Shown here piece by piece: positions 8,003 through 17,391 of a DNA stretch of 17,721 nucleotides. Where the stretch lies: the NCBI GenBank assembly GCA_016618085.1, contig JABLTG010000264.1, positions 1-17,721 on the forward strand. Reading direction: 5' to 3'. The first letter of the stretch is position 1, and the number at the start of each line of letters is the position of its first letter. A program made the position numbers and the translations under genes. This stretch comes from Neovahlkampfia damariscottae (lineage: Eukaryota; Heterolobosea; Selenaionea; Neovahlkampfiida; Neovahlkampfiidae). A model generated the notes under the pieces. It ran no database searches. It was not told the origin of the DNA and saw nothing but the letters and a program-made list of their open reading frames with translations.

Positions 8003-9973
8003 ATGAAATTATTGGTGGAAATTTGTCCAATGGAAAAACGACTGTTCTCACAACTGGAAGATGAAGAAGAAAAAAGAAAAATGAAACTCCTTTGTAATGT
8101 TCATGAACAAAAGTTTGAAGAAGTTATAGCAAAAAATCAGGAGAATTTGGAATATGATTTGGCTGTTGTTATTCCAAATTTAACCTTTCCATTTTATTTT
8201 TATTTACAAACAAGGTTCAGCGAAAATGATCCAAATCACAAAGCAAGAAAAAAATTATTAACTTTTAGAATCAACTTTCTATGTTAGTGTTATTACGTCT
8301 TGTTTTTCAATTGGTAGATTTTCCTTATTTTGTGTCTGAAGAAATTCTGTATCACACATTGTTTATTCAAATCAACAAAGACAATTATTCGGAGTTTGTT
8401 CAATGTTCAAAAGAATTTATTGAAGATTTTGATTTTGATTATTTTTGCCAACTAATCCAGAAAAATTTTGACGAAAAAGATGAAAATTCCATTGAAAAAA
8501 CGTTTTATATTCTTACCATATTTGATGAAGAACCAATACCATCAGATACCTTTTGCTCATGGGTGAGGGATGTTTCATTACGATTTATTGAAAATGTTCA
8601 TTATCAGAAGATTATTTTCACTTATCTTTTATTTTTCATTTCAAATTATGATGAATCAAAAAAATCTGGTCATTTTGATTTACTTTTTACAATATTCAGA
8701 GAAAACGTGAACAATTTGACCAATGAAATGTTATTTTTTTACAATTCTTTCATCAAAGAAACTCAGTCACGGGACAACCTAACTGAATTTTCATTTTTTT
8801 TGGTGGACACAATTTTAAAAACTTCAGATGACAATATTGTTAATTTATACACCACTGGCATTGAAAACGAAAAATTCTTTCCAACAGCCAAAGAATCAGC
8901 ACCAGTTATGGAAGTTCTTTTGAACATGATGCTGGAAAATGATGGAAAAGAATGGAAAATTGAAGAATTTAGAAAATTGATGGGTTCAAAGGAATACTTG
9001 GACAGATTCTCCGCATACTTTATTCATGATCATGAATTCTCAAATTTCTTCTACAAAAAATTTGCTGATTTTGTGAACTTGAATATTGAAGATAAAAAAT
9101 ATGAAGACTGGAAATATATTTGTGTTGGTATTTCATGTATAGGACATTGTGCGGAATCATGGAGACATGAAATTTATGATAATCTTGATTACATCTCATT
9201 AGTGCTATCAAAATCGAACTATCCTAATGATTTTGTTAAATCCGCTGTTATTGAATCAACAGCATTAATATGTTCCGATGTGGTTGGTTTTTTATTCATT
9301 AATTATTTAGGGTGAAATTGTTATGCTTCATGTTGATGATATTGATAAAGCAATATTTCCACTAATTTTGGATCCTTTACTTCATGTGAGTAAATTAGCA
9401 ATACAATTTTCAATTAATTTCTTTGAACACCCAATTGCTCATCAATTTTTGCCAAAGTACATCAAACAATTCAATCTAGTGCTTAAGAATTCAATTGAAT
9501 CAATACACAAAAATGAACATAAATCACCAATCTTAATCATGATCATTGAAGCATTTTGTGAATTTTCAACATTCCAAAATTCAGATGTTGAACAATCAAT
9601 TGATGTCATTCAAAATATTTTGGAATTTTCCAAATATGATGAATGTTATTTGCAACTTGTTTGTGTTCAATTTTTATCAACACCACTTTTTCATATAAAA
9701 AAAACAGACAAAAAATATGTATTGAAGTTATTGAAAATGCTTTCAGGTATCATTCAGAAAATTGATACTTTAGGCTATGAGAAGGATCATGATGACGAAA
9801 TTGACCAAAGTATTGAAATTGTTCATGCAAATTTCGATCAATTACTAGGAGATGAATTCAGTTTTTATTTTGACTTATATTCTTATTATGATTCATTTTA
9901 TCAGCATTTCACTCAGTTTAAATCAATTCAACTAAATGAAACAACACATGATCTTTATTTTCATTTCAATTGA
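8003..9973 (+). CDS. Large helical protein, possible HEAT/ARM-type solenoid (nuclear-transport-receptor-like)
   Basis: Best model: exons 8003-8164, 8269-9279 and 9311-9973, about 611 aa. The 9280-9310 intron is 31 bases, phase 0; a donor three bases later is equally possible. The first intron is less certain: its acceptor (TTATTAACTTTTAG) is strong, but phase-compatible donors at 8165 or 8168 make it about 101-104 bases. The protein is almost all amphipathic helix, rich in Phe, Leu, Ile, Asp and Glu, with no transmembrane segment or catalytic motif. Segments such as WKYICVGISCIGHCAESW and HVSKLAIQFSINFFEHPIAH look like HEAT helices. An importin-beta/exportin relative is plausible, but I recognise no diagnostic motif. 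The 5' end may be incomplete, since an in-frame stop lies just before the ATG and an upstream exon could be spliced on. Confidence 0.55.
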
Positions 9974-10011
9974 TGACCACACATCTATTTTGCTTCAAAA
10001 AGTTTAGAAAG

Positions 10012-10031
10012 ACTTAAATAATTGTTTAAGT
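10012..10031. terminator. Short palindrome after the solenoid gene
   Basis: ACTTAAA (10012-10018) pairs with TTTAAGT (10025-10031) across six bases, about 40 bases after the stop of the upstream gene. It could be a 3' end structure, but AT-rich palindromes are common by chance. The rest of 9974-10106 holds nothing I can support. Confidence 0.2.
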
Positions 10032-10106
10032 GATAAAAGCTTCAAAGTTATTGAAAAAAATACCTTCCTCATAAATCCATGTTGAACTTGGAGATTTCAA
10101 AAGATT

Positions 10107-10144
10107 TGATTGGACGGATAAAATTATTGCACCGGAACCAATCA
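10107..10144. promoter_or_regulatory. Facing pair of CCAATCA boxes, RGS gene
   Basis: TGATTGG (10107-10113) and CCAATCA (10138-10144) form an inverted pair; the arms extend to nine bases as TTTGATTGG and CCAATCAAA. The first box is 38 bases from the ATG at 10151, matching spacing at other genes. The second is only seven bases away. This favours 10151 over the in-frame ATG at 10079 as start. Confidence 0.5.
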
Positions 10145-10150
10145 AAATCA

Positions 10151-10804
10151 ATGTTGAACCAGAGACAACGAAACATTAGAGTTCAAGAAATTTTGAAACA
10201 TGAGAAAACATATCGTATATTTTTGAACTTTTGTCAACTTTATAGGTAAGAATTTAGAAATCAAAACTAATTTTTCAGAAACGAAGAAAACATCGTCTTT
10301 CAAAAAAATGTAGAAGAGTTCAAAACAAAGATTGGATATACCAAGATATATAAAGCACATGAAATTTTGAAAACTTTCCTTGAACGAGATTCTCCATTTG
10401 AAATTAACGTTGAAGAAATGGAACGAAGAAAAATTAAACGCACAATCATTTCAGCAATGAAAGGCGAATGGAATAAAGAAAATGTAGATTTAGATATAAA
10501 TTCAAATATATTTGATAGATTAGTGAAAGTTACATTGTCAAATATTCAAGAAACGTTCAAAATATTTCAAATGACTGCAGACTTTGAAACTTGCCTAACT
10601 ATTTTGAATGAAGACAAATTTAAGGATTTAATGATAGAAAGATATAATATATTGGAGATAAAAAAGAAACAAACTCAAAACAATGAATTTAATTACGAAA
10701 AATTGCAAGAATACAAATTCCCGCCAAAACCTGAAGAAGAACAAAAACATAGATTTATATTTCAAAAAATTTTGAACAAAATACATGTAAATAAAAATGA
10801 GTGA
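10151..10804 (+). CDS. RGS-domain protein
   Basis: Two exons (10151-10245, 10279-10804) around a 33-base intron (GTAAGAATTT...TTTTTCAG), phase 2, giving 206 aa. Joining the exons restores the RGS core: FLNFCQLYRNEENIVFQ, then EEFKTKIGYTKIYKAHEILK, FLERDSPFEINVEEMERR, and NIFDRLVKVTLSNIQETFKIFQ. This follows the family order F-x-x-F...EN-I-x-F...Y/A...F...INI...F. The domain spans about 10-130. The C-terminal 70 residues are charged and probably helical, with no membrane segment, so this is a soluble GTPase-activating protein for G-alpha or a scaffold. A longer form from the in-frame ATG at 10079 would add 24 residues but would read through the CCAATCA boxes. It is the second RGS gene within 5 kb. 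Confidence 0.82.
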
Positions 10805-10859
10805 TTTTAGAAAAAATACTGAAACAAATTTTTGGAAATCTATACGCTTATTTTTTTAA

Positions 10860-10866
10860 CCAATCA
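10860..10866 (+). promoter_or_regulatory. CCAATCA box, EF-hand gene
   Basis: Reads AACCAATCATATT, 46 bases before the ATG at 10912. Remaining spacer 10805-10859 holds nothing else that I can support. Confidence 0.55.
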
Positions 10867-10911
10867 TATTATTTTTTCTATTTCTGGAACTGACAAAACA
10901 AAAAATCTGTC

Positions 10912-12635
10912 ATGGGAAACAAACAGGTGAGACAAAACAATATAACTAAAAATGAAGGTATATTGTTCTAAAACTCTAACCAAAGGTAATCGAGTAAACA
11001 ATTCTAATTTTCTTTTTTTTAGGCAAAATTATTTGTTGAAACTTATATTTCTACTGGTGAAATTGATGATAAAGAATTAACCAGATGTTTTAATCACTAT
11101 GACACCTCAAATGATGGTTCTTTACAGGAAAAAGAATTTGAACGTAACATCCAAACAAAAACAATTTTTACAAGTTTACTCTAGCGTTAATCAAGAATTT
11201 TGTGAATGTATTTTGTAATGTTATTGAAGATGACTTGAAAAAAAATGAATCTCAATTTTCAAAAGTGAATTATGAAAAACAAAAAAAAATTTGGAAATCG
11301 ACTTCTTTTCAAAAAGAACAAGCTGTTTTAATGGACACAAATGGAGATGGAGAAATAGATGTTGATGAATTCAAAGTTTGGTTTCGAGATTTTTTTTACT
11401 TGAATTTATCTTACCTTTTTGTCAAAAGAGCATTTTTAGAAATTGACTTGGAAAAGATTGAAGGAATCGATATTTCTGAGAAATCAAAAGTACAATTAAT
11501 ATTAAACCTTGGATATGACAAAAACAAAATGATCCAATTCTCCCAAAGTTTTGAAATATTTTACTTAAAGAAAAATTGTAGTTGGTTCGACTGTAGAATT
11601 GAACAGTGAATCCATTTCACTTGATAATCACAAAATTGAAATCCCCATTGAATTTGCAAGAAATCCTTCGAACTCACTCTTACAATTCAAACCGTATTAT
11701 ATGATAATTGTTGCAGATCCAAATGTAGGTTTTTCATTGGTAAAAAAATCACCATCCAAAACTGTTCATGTAGATTTATCTTCATTAATACATAATCATG
11801 AAAAATCACAAAAGACAGATCAAAGATTAATTGGGAATTCTAAACAACCAAAGTTAAATTTGATCTACAAGTTAAAACTATCCACAGACAATTCAGATGA
11901 TTTGAGAAAATCAGTTTTAGAAGCAAATTCAACATCTTTCATCAAAAGAAGATCAAATGAATCTGAAAAGAGTGATGGTAGTTCAAATATGTTTGATGAA
12001 GTGGATAACGTTGATAGTGATGAAGATGAATCATTTGATCTTAAAATGATAAGTTCCCTCGGAATCAATGCTCCTGGTACACCATCAGGTTATGGTTCTG
12101 ATGATGATGATTTATTAGATGATGATGATATATTGAAATTATCTGCTTCAGTGATGTTGAGCAACAAAACTCCAAAAGAATCAAATTACTCAGTTTTATT
12201 TAATTTGACAGATGATTTAGTTGAAAAATCGAACAAAATGACAGCAGTAAGAATATTAATTCATTTTGTAACTTGTAGTTAATTGAAAAACACATCTTAG
12301 GGAGTGAAGAAATCAATCAATTTTTGAATTCTGATGATGTCACCATAACAAAATTAAGAAATGCCTATGAAGTGATTTTCAATTCCAAATTTTCATCAAA
12401 AGATGATTTTATTGAAAAATTGAAACAATATGAAAGTGATCCTTGTCCACTTCAAAAATATGAAATGTCCAAAATTGTGCAGTATTTTAAAGAATCAGAT
12501 GAGAATTTCATTGATCGAAATAATTTCAAAGAATCTAAATTACCATCAGATTTACACTTTTTTTTGACAGAATTGTTTTTCTTTTCTTCAAATTATCATA
12601 AAAATATGGAGTCAATTGTATTTAGAAAAAAATAA
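10912..12635 (+). CDS. EF-hand calcium-binding protein with N-myristoylation signal
   Basis: Five exons (10912-10926, 11023-11143, 11185-11547, 11582-12246, 12279-12635) with introns of 96, 41, 34 and 32 bases; all phases agree and give 506 aa. The 15-base first exon encodes MGNKQ, a start typical of N-myristoylated calcium sensors. Two canonical EF-hand loops follow: DTSNDGSLQEKE at 32-43 and DTNGDGEIDVDE at 96-107, each with acidic or polar residues at positions 1, 3, 5, 7, 9 and 12. The C-terminal 340 residues are unrecognised: a beta-like stretch near 185-235, then a disordered, acidic, serine-rich region (about 290-340) with two DDDD runs. Probably a membrane-tethered calcium-responsive adaptor. 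The stop TAA lies inside AATAAA (12631-12636). The first exon is the least certain part of the model. Confidence 0.8.
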
Positions 12636-12648
12636 AATATTGAAATTA

Positions 12649-14398
12649 TTAAAAACATTCTGATGCTTTTTTGGCTTCTTCATTTAGAAATTCAACCGTA
12701 TCTTGATATAATTTCTTTGCCTCTTTAACTGAATTATGAATACAAGTCACACCTATTTTACAATGCTCTGGGACTGCATTAATCATATGAAGAACGGTTC
12801 CAGTTTCTGATTCATTGTCAAAATGATATTTACTTTTTGAAACCATTTCGATTATTTCATCACATTGAAAATTCTTAAAATGATCTATTTTTGATTAAGA
12901 AATATTTTTCAAACCATTTTTGACATTATCTGATGCAATGTACACTTTTTCTTTTCCAGATTTTTTGGAAATATAAACACCATCTTTGTATTCACCTTCA
13001 ATCAATAATCTCAAAGCCATATTTGGATGTGTTGTTCCAGTAATCCTTAAATTAATTTCTAATGAATATAAATCATCTCCTGAGGCAAGAAAATCAACAC
13101 CATAATTTCCTTTTTAAGATTGAATTTTTTTAATTTTTCTACCATAAATTCCCAAAGAGTGAAAAACTTTACCAACTTTATAAGTGTATTCATGTACTTT
13201 TTTTCTATATTTTTCTTCACATGGAAATACGCAACCAATATAAACATGACCATTTAGCACCTAATAGTTTCAGTTGAATTTTGTTTAAATATTACTTGAT
13301 CATGTGTTGAAACAACATTGATTTCATCATTTTCAACATACCCTTGACCAGAAGGACAATCAGTGTATTCAATGAAAACTTCAGCAAGAATTCCCATATC
13401 TGAGAAATTTCAAAAAACATCAAAATTCTTTACCTTGAATTCTACCTCTAAACATCTCCCAATTGGCATCTTCAACACATCTCATGTAATTAATTTCCTT
13501 CTTTAATTGTTCAATTAACATTTCATCAGTTTTTTCCAAATGATTATCGAATAAGTTCTCTTCTAATTGATATTTTCTGAAATTGAATAAATTCAAAACA
13601 GCATTGCCTTTTCCTGAAAATGAATCATTCAATTTTACCACTAACATATCAATTTTTGGATTTCTTTTTATTAAACCAAGTAATTCTTCAAAAAATAAAT
13701 TTTCGTCATGACATAAAGGAGTGGCATCTGGGTATAAAAGTTGAGCTTTTGTGAAAATTTGTTTTGAACCAATTTTTGTTCCATAATGAGCATGTTGTGG
13801 TTCAAAACCTAATAAACAAGTGTGTAACTTTTGTGATAATCTGGCTTCAAAAGGTGTTGACACATTTGATACAACAGCTGCTCTTTCTGGATCTTCAAGT
13901 AAACCGGCAATTTTTTTCATTAATTTAGGTCTTTCTAAAACTTTTTCTACTAATGAAATTGGTTTTGAATCATTTGGTGAATAACAAAATAATCTTGAAT
14001 GAAAATCTTCTTTTGACACTTTGAATGAGATTAATTTTTGATAATAATTGACAATAGAATTTTCTATTGGTGTTGAAGTTAACATTATTACTTTAATTTC
14101 CGGGTATTTTAGCATTAATAAGTTGTATAATCCTCTTTGCTCGTATACAGTTCCCTTTAGAAAAAAACGTTAAAATTTTTTTTTCAAACTCCGATCATTT
14201 TTGCAAGTTCCACAGGATCAAATGTTAAACTTGGTAAGATAATTAAATCATCAAAAATTCTGGCTGTTTGAAAGTTTTGTTAAAATTTTGTTTGGGATAT
14301 TTACAATTGAAATAATTAAAGCAACCTCTGACAACAAGTGATTGTACAGATGAAGACTTCCTTTTTAATGTTTTTGGTTCTATTATTTCTTCACTCAT
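12649..14398 (-). CDS. ATP-grasp protein of the IQCH/PGM1 type
   Basis: Seven exons (14305-14398, 14190-14263, 13434-14154, 13296-13399, 13143-13260, 12915-13109, 12649-12884) and six introns of 41, 35, 34, 35, 33 and 30 bases, all phase-consistent, giving 513 aa. The order matches the pre-ATP-grasp plus ATP-grasp part of animal IQ-motif protein H and its bacterial peptide-ligase relatives: LPSLTFDPVELAKMIG, VIMLTSTPIE (about 79-88), YGTKIGSK (180-187), the nucleotide loop VVKLNDSFSGKGNAV (from 218), MGILAEVFIEY, INVVSTHDQ, YIGCVFPCEEKYR, GVDFL and the metal-ligand segment EINLR (388-392) followed by GTTHP. ATP-grasp enzymes make acyl-phosphates and ligate amines; the substrate here is unknown. 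No IQ motif is visible, so this is the catalytic part alone, about half the length of animal IQCH. Its stop is 13 bases from the convergent EF-hand gene's stop. Confidence 0.85.
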
Positions 14399-14433
14399 CC
14401 TGACGTTGAGTAGAGGTCTGAAAGAAAAACAAA

Positions 14434-14440
14434 TGATTGG
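14434..14440 (-). promoter_or_regulatory. CCAATCA box between the divergent ATP-grasp and DUF1232 genes
   Basis: Reads CACCAATCATTTG toward the ATP-grasp gene, 36 bases before its ATG at 14398, and is followed by a T-rich tract ending in CAG that could be a leader-intron acceptor. It is the only exact copy in the 126-base divergent spacer. A variant CATTGG (14465-14470) lies nearer the DUF1232 start. Confidence 0.5.
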
Positions 14441-14524
14441 TGGTTTTTTTTATCTTCAGCCATTCATTGGATAACAAACTTCATGACTTTTTATTGAAAA
14501 AATAAAATTATTGATTGTTTAGAG

Positions 14525-14999
14525 ATGAATTTGAGAAAATTTTCATCCAATTGGAAGGATAAATCAAACATGATCTCAAGTTGTTGGCAAAAATTCACTG
14601 AGTTGACGTATGCTTTGAAAAAGAGCTGTATGATATGCTATTTAGCCTTTAAACATCCTCAAGTGAATATACTCACCAAATTGTTTGTCTTTAGTTTGAT
14701 TTGTTACGCTTTTTCTCCAATCGATTTAATGTAAAACTGTTTTTTTATCATTTATCAAAAATAGTCCTGATTTCATACCTGTAATAGGATTATTAGATGA
14801 TATAGTATTAATTCCTTTTGGAGTTTATTTGGTAAAACGATTTTTCATCCAACAAGAAATTTGGGATGAATGTGAAGAGGAATTCAAAAAGAATTCTAAA
14901 GTTCAAAAACCGAAATTATATGGTTACTTTGGTGCTCTTTTTGTGATTATTTTTTATTCATTGATTGTTTATTGGGTTTTTCAAAAATTAACAGAATGA
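14525..14999 (+). CDS. DUF1232 small membrane protein
   Basis: Two exons (14525-14730, 14765-14999) around a 34-base intron, phase 2, giving 146 aa. Splicing joins SPIDL to IPDFIPVIGLLDDIVLIPFG, exactly completing the DUF1232 signature (SPIDLIPDFIPVLG-x-x-DD), which strongly confirms the intron. The N-terminal half is basic and probably amphipathic. The domain covers about 40-100, and a final hydrophobic helix (YFGALFVIIFYSLIVYWVF, about 125-143) anchors the C-terminus. The family occurs in bacteria, plants and protists and has been linked to organelle and ER membranes, but its biochemical role is unknown. It diverges from the ATP-grasp gene and converges on the F-box gene, with AATAAA at 15042-15047 about 43 bases after the stop. 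Confidence 0.85.
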
Positions 15000-15056
15000 T
15001 ACTTTCATTTAAAAGTGTAAAGATTAAAGCAATGAAGAAAAAATAAATAATTGAAA

Positions 15057-15710
15057 TTATAAAAACTTTCCAAAAAATTCAACTTCTCTGATGACAGCTT
15101 GGTACATAGAATGAACTGATTTCACGATAAATTTCAATTCAAACCCTTCACCATTCAAATCTGAGAATATTTGTTGTTCTTTAGTTCCTGGTTCACAATA
15201 CAAACTATTACTGATTGGTTTCCAAACTCCTTTTTTCTTCATTTCAAGTGTAAACTCTTTTACGTCATGAGTTGTATCACCCAAGTTGTAAATTGCAAAT
15301 CCATTAATTTCTACTTTTTTTTGAAAATTAAAAATTATTGAGAAAGAATGAGAGCCATTGAACCCCTTTCCATTCATATCATATTCATATTTTCTGTTGA
15401 GTAAATTCTTTGGATGACAGTTTCCATACCAAGAACAAGAACAACTTTGAAACCAAATTTCTTTGTTTTTAAACCATTTTGGAGTATTATGAAAGGTTTT
15501 TTTCCAATTTGTAACATTATTTTCTTGTGCTATTAATTTAGGGTCATATGATTTGTAAATTTCTTCCCAAATTGAATTTTGATTCATAAACTCATAAAAT
15601 TTGTGAGAAACTGTCATTGAAATATATACATCTTGTGGATTAAGAAAGCTGAAAATGGTAGAAATTAATTCATCTGGTAACTTCAATATTTCTCCTTCTT
15701 CAGTTGCCAT
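15057..15710 (-). CDS. F-box protein with C-terminal discoidin/F5-8C-like domain
   Basis: Single exon, 217 aa, from the ATG at 15710. Residues about 8-52 (LKLPDELISTIFSFLNPQDV, then W-E-E-I-Y) are an F-box, which binds Skp1 and links proteins to SCF ubiquitin ligases. Residues about 90-217 have the pattern of a discoidin or F5/8 type C galactose-binding-like fold: early W, NLLNRKYEYD, IIFNFQKKVEINGFAIYN, FTLEM, WKPI, FELKFIV, and a final VIREVEFFG. This would be the substrate-recognition half, possibly for glycans or a protein partner, analogous in layout to the glycoprotein-binding FBXO/FBA proteins. No signal peptide, so it is cytoplasmic or nuclear. A CCAATCA box lies 34 bases upstream in inverted orientation. 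Confidence 0.8.
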   Translation of the reverse strand: MATEEGEILKLPDELISTIFSFLNPQDVYISMTVSHKFYEFMNQNSIWEEIYKSYDPKLIAQENNVTNWKKTFHNTPKWFKNKEIWFQSCSCSWYGNCHPKNLLNRKYEYDMNGKGFNGSHSFSIIFNFQKKVEINGFAIYNLGDTTHDVKEFTLEMKKKGVWKPISNSLYCEPGTKEQQIFSDLNGEGFELKFIVKSVHSMYQAVIREVEFFGKFL

Positions 15711-15911
15711 CAGAAATTGAATTTATTTTTAACTTCTGGTAAACCAATCATTTTAATTTCTTTCTTTTTTTTAAAAACTAGAAAATTTTATTGTGAATTA
15801 GTTTCGTCAACCCTCTAACTGAGACTATTCAAAAAGGTACTTGAAAATCAAAAGGTGTAGATATAGCTGTCTCCAATTGAGGTTTAAAGATTGGATGGAC
15901 TCAATACGACT
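15711..15911. other. Intergenic region between F-box and kelch genes
   Basis: 201 bases holding the F-box promoter side (CCAATCA at 15744-15750) and the downstream end of the kelch gene. I see no further gene, RNA or repeat. Confidence 0.5.
15744..15750 (+). promoter_or_regulatory. CCAATCA box (inverted), F-box gene
   Basis: Reads AAACCAATCATTT on the plus strand, 34 bases upstream of the minus-strand ATG at 15710, thus inverted relative to the gene. Confidence 0.5.
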
Positions 15912-17369
15912 TTATTTCAATAAAACTTCATTATAAACTTCTTCCATATTCTTCAAGTCATCCACTAATTGACGGGACTCTTTTCTTAAATTGATTAATT
16001 TTTTGGATTCCGAGATATTTGGCACAGGAACTTCTTGTTCAGATATTTTAACCAGTAAAGAATATCCATCAGAAAAATAATTTCCATTTGCATCTATACC
16101 ACCAAATAAATTCAATTCATTTTCCAAAAATAGAGAACAACAAAACATTCTTGGTGAAGGAGGCATTGGTAATTCAATCTCAGTCCAAAATTTGTTCTCC
16201 AAATCATATTGATACAAATCATTTTTTAAAGTGTTTCCCATTTCAAATCCACCAAAGATAAACATTAAATCATTGGAAATAAATGAAGCATGTCCAAATC
16301 GAGGTGATGGATTTTTTCCTAAACTGATTGGTTGCTTCCAGGTGAATGTTCTGAAATCAAACTCACAGGTATCATTTGAACATTTGTATTTATCATATTT
16401 TTCATCCCAGTATTCACCTCCAAATGTCACAATAGCGTCAAATTCTTTAGAATAAACAGTTGAATGATTTTTACAAGGTTTTGGTGATTTTCCAATTGTT
16501 TCAATGAGATTCCATGATGATGTTTGAGGGTCAAATTCGAATAGTTTATCAGAAGTTCTTTCTTCGTTTTTTGAAAGTGTGCGATGTATTGTTTCAACTC
16601 CACCAAAAATTAAAATTTTGTTATCTTTAACAATTGAAGAATGTGAATGTATTTCTCCTGGACCTTTTTTAGATATTTTCATTTCTTCTATTATCCAATC
16701 TTCAATGATTATTTTAATGACAGAAGAGCAAGAACGTCCATATTTATCCTTTCCACCAATTATATAAATTTCATCATTAATAACTTGTGAAGTATAATTG
16801 CATCGAGGAAAATCTGTTATTTTTGTATATTCCCATTGTAATTTCTTAAAATTATAAATTCTAATTTCATTTGAATTTTTTTTTCCACCATAGAAAATCA
16901 ACAAATCCTTGATACGATGACAATTCAAATTGGAAGTCGGAACATCATAAAAATTAACGAATTCCCATTGCTTTTCATTTAAAATAGGTAAATGTTGTAT
17001 ATCCTTTCGTTTCAAATCATTCTCATACAAAAGGTTTGTGATTAATTTTTGTTGAATTTTTGTTTTCAAACCTAAGAACGCCAGATTTGCTTCAGTGATC
17101 GAATTTTTTTGTTTTGATTTTTCAAATGATTCTTCCATCATATTTTCTAAATTTTTTATTTTTTCTTCAAGCTCATAAATTCTCGTTTGATTAGATTCTA
17201 TTTTGGTGTTATTCATTGTTAATTTTTCAACATTTGACTTCAGTTCCATTTGATCTTTTTCAAATTCAGATTCTTGCTTTTCTTGTACTATATCTGGTAT
17301 ATCATTTGTGCTGTCTTCAGATACACTGTTGACTATATTTTTGAGACTCCACCTTTGTTTGTTTGACAT
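15912..17369 (-). CDS. Coiled-coil plus kelch-repeat beta-propeller protein
   Basis: Single exon, 485 aa. Residues about 30-105 form a coiled coil (KIESNQTRIYELEEKIKNLE and neighbours). Residues about 135-440 hold five or six kelch blades, recognisable by the GG pairs and following Y/W: YGGKKNSNEIRIYNF, IIGGKDKYGRSC, IFGGVETIHRTL, TFGGEYWDEKY, IFGGFEMGNTL and LFGGIDANGNY. A short second helix (about 455-485) closes the protein. Kelch propellers bind proteins; with the coiled coil this suggests a dimeric scaffold. No BTB, RING or other enzymatic domain is present. The stop TAA lies within AATAAA (complement 15911-15916). The Fanzor-type repeat begins only 33 bases upstream of this start codon. 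Confidence 0.85.
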   Translation of the reverse strand: MSNKQRWSLKNIVNSVSEDSTNDIPDIVQEKQESEFEKDQMELKSNVEKLTMNNTKIESNQTRIYELEEKIKNLENMMEESFEKSKQKNSITEANLAFLGLKTKIQQKLITNLLYENDLKRKDIQHLPILNEKQWEFVNFYDVPTSNLNCHRIKDLLIFYGGKKNSNEIRIYNFKKLQWEYTKITDFPRCNYTSQVINDEIYIIGGKDKYGRSCSSVIKIIIEDWIIEEMKISKKGPGEIHSHSSIVKDNKILIFGGVETIHRTLSKNEERTSDKLFEFDPQTSSWNLIETIGKSPKPCKNHSTVYSKEFDAIVTFGGEYWDEKYDKYKCSNDTCEFDFRTFTWKQPISLGKNPSPRFGHASFISNDLMFIFGGFEMGNTLKNDLYQYDLENKFWTEIELPMPPSPRMFCCSLFLENELNLFGGIDANGNYFSDGYSLLVKISEQEVPVPNISESKKLINLRKESRQLVDDLKNMEEVYNEVLLK

Positions 17370-17391
17370 GAGGAAAGAACTGTTCGATTTT

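Noticed and set aside
10079-10150. Upstream in-frame ATG as the start of the small RGS protein
   Set aside because: It would place both CCAATCA boxes inside coding sequence, against the pattern at all neighbouring genes; left as an alternative only.
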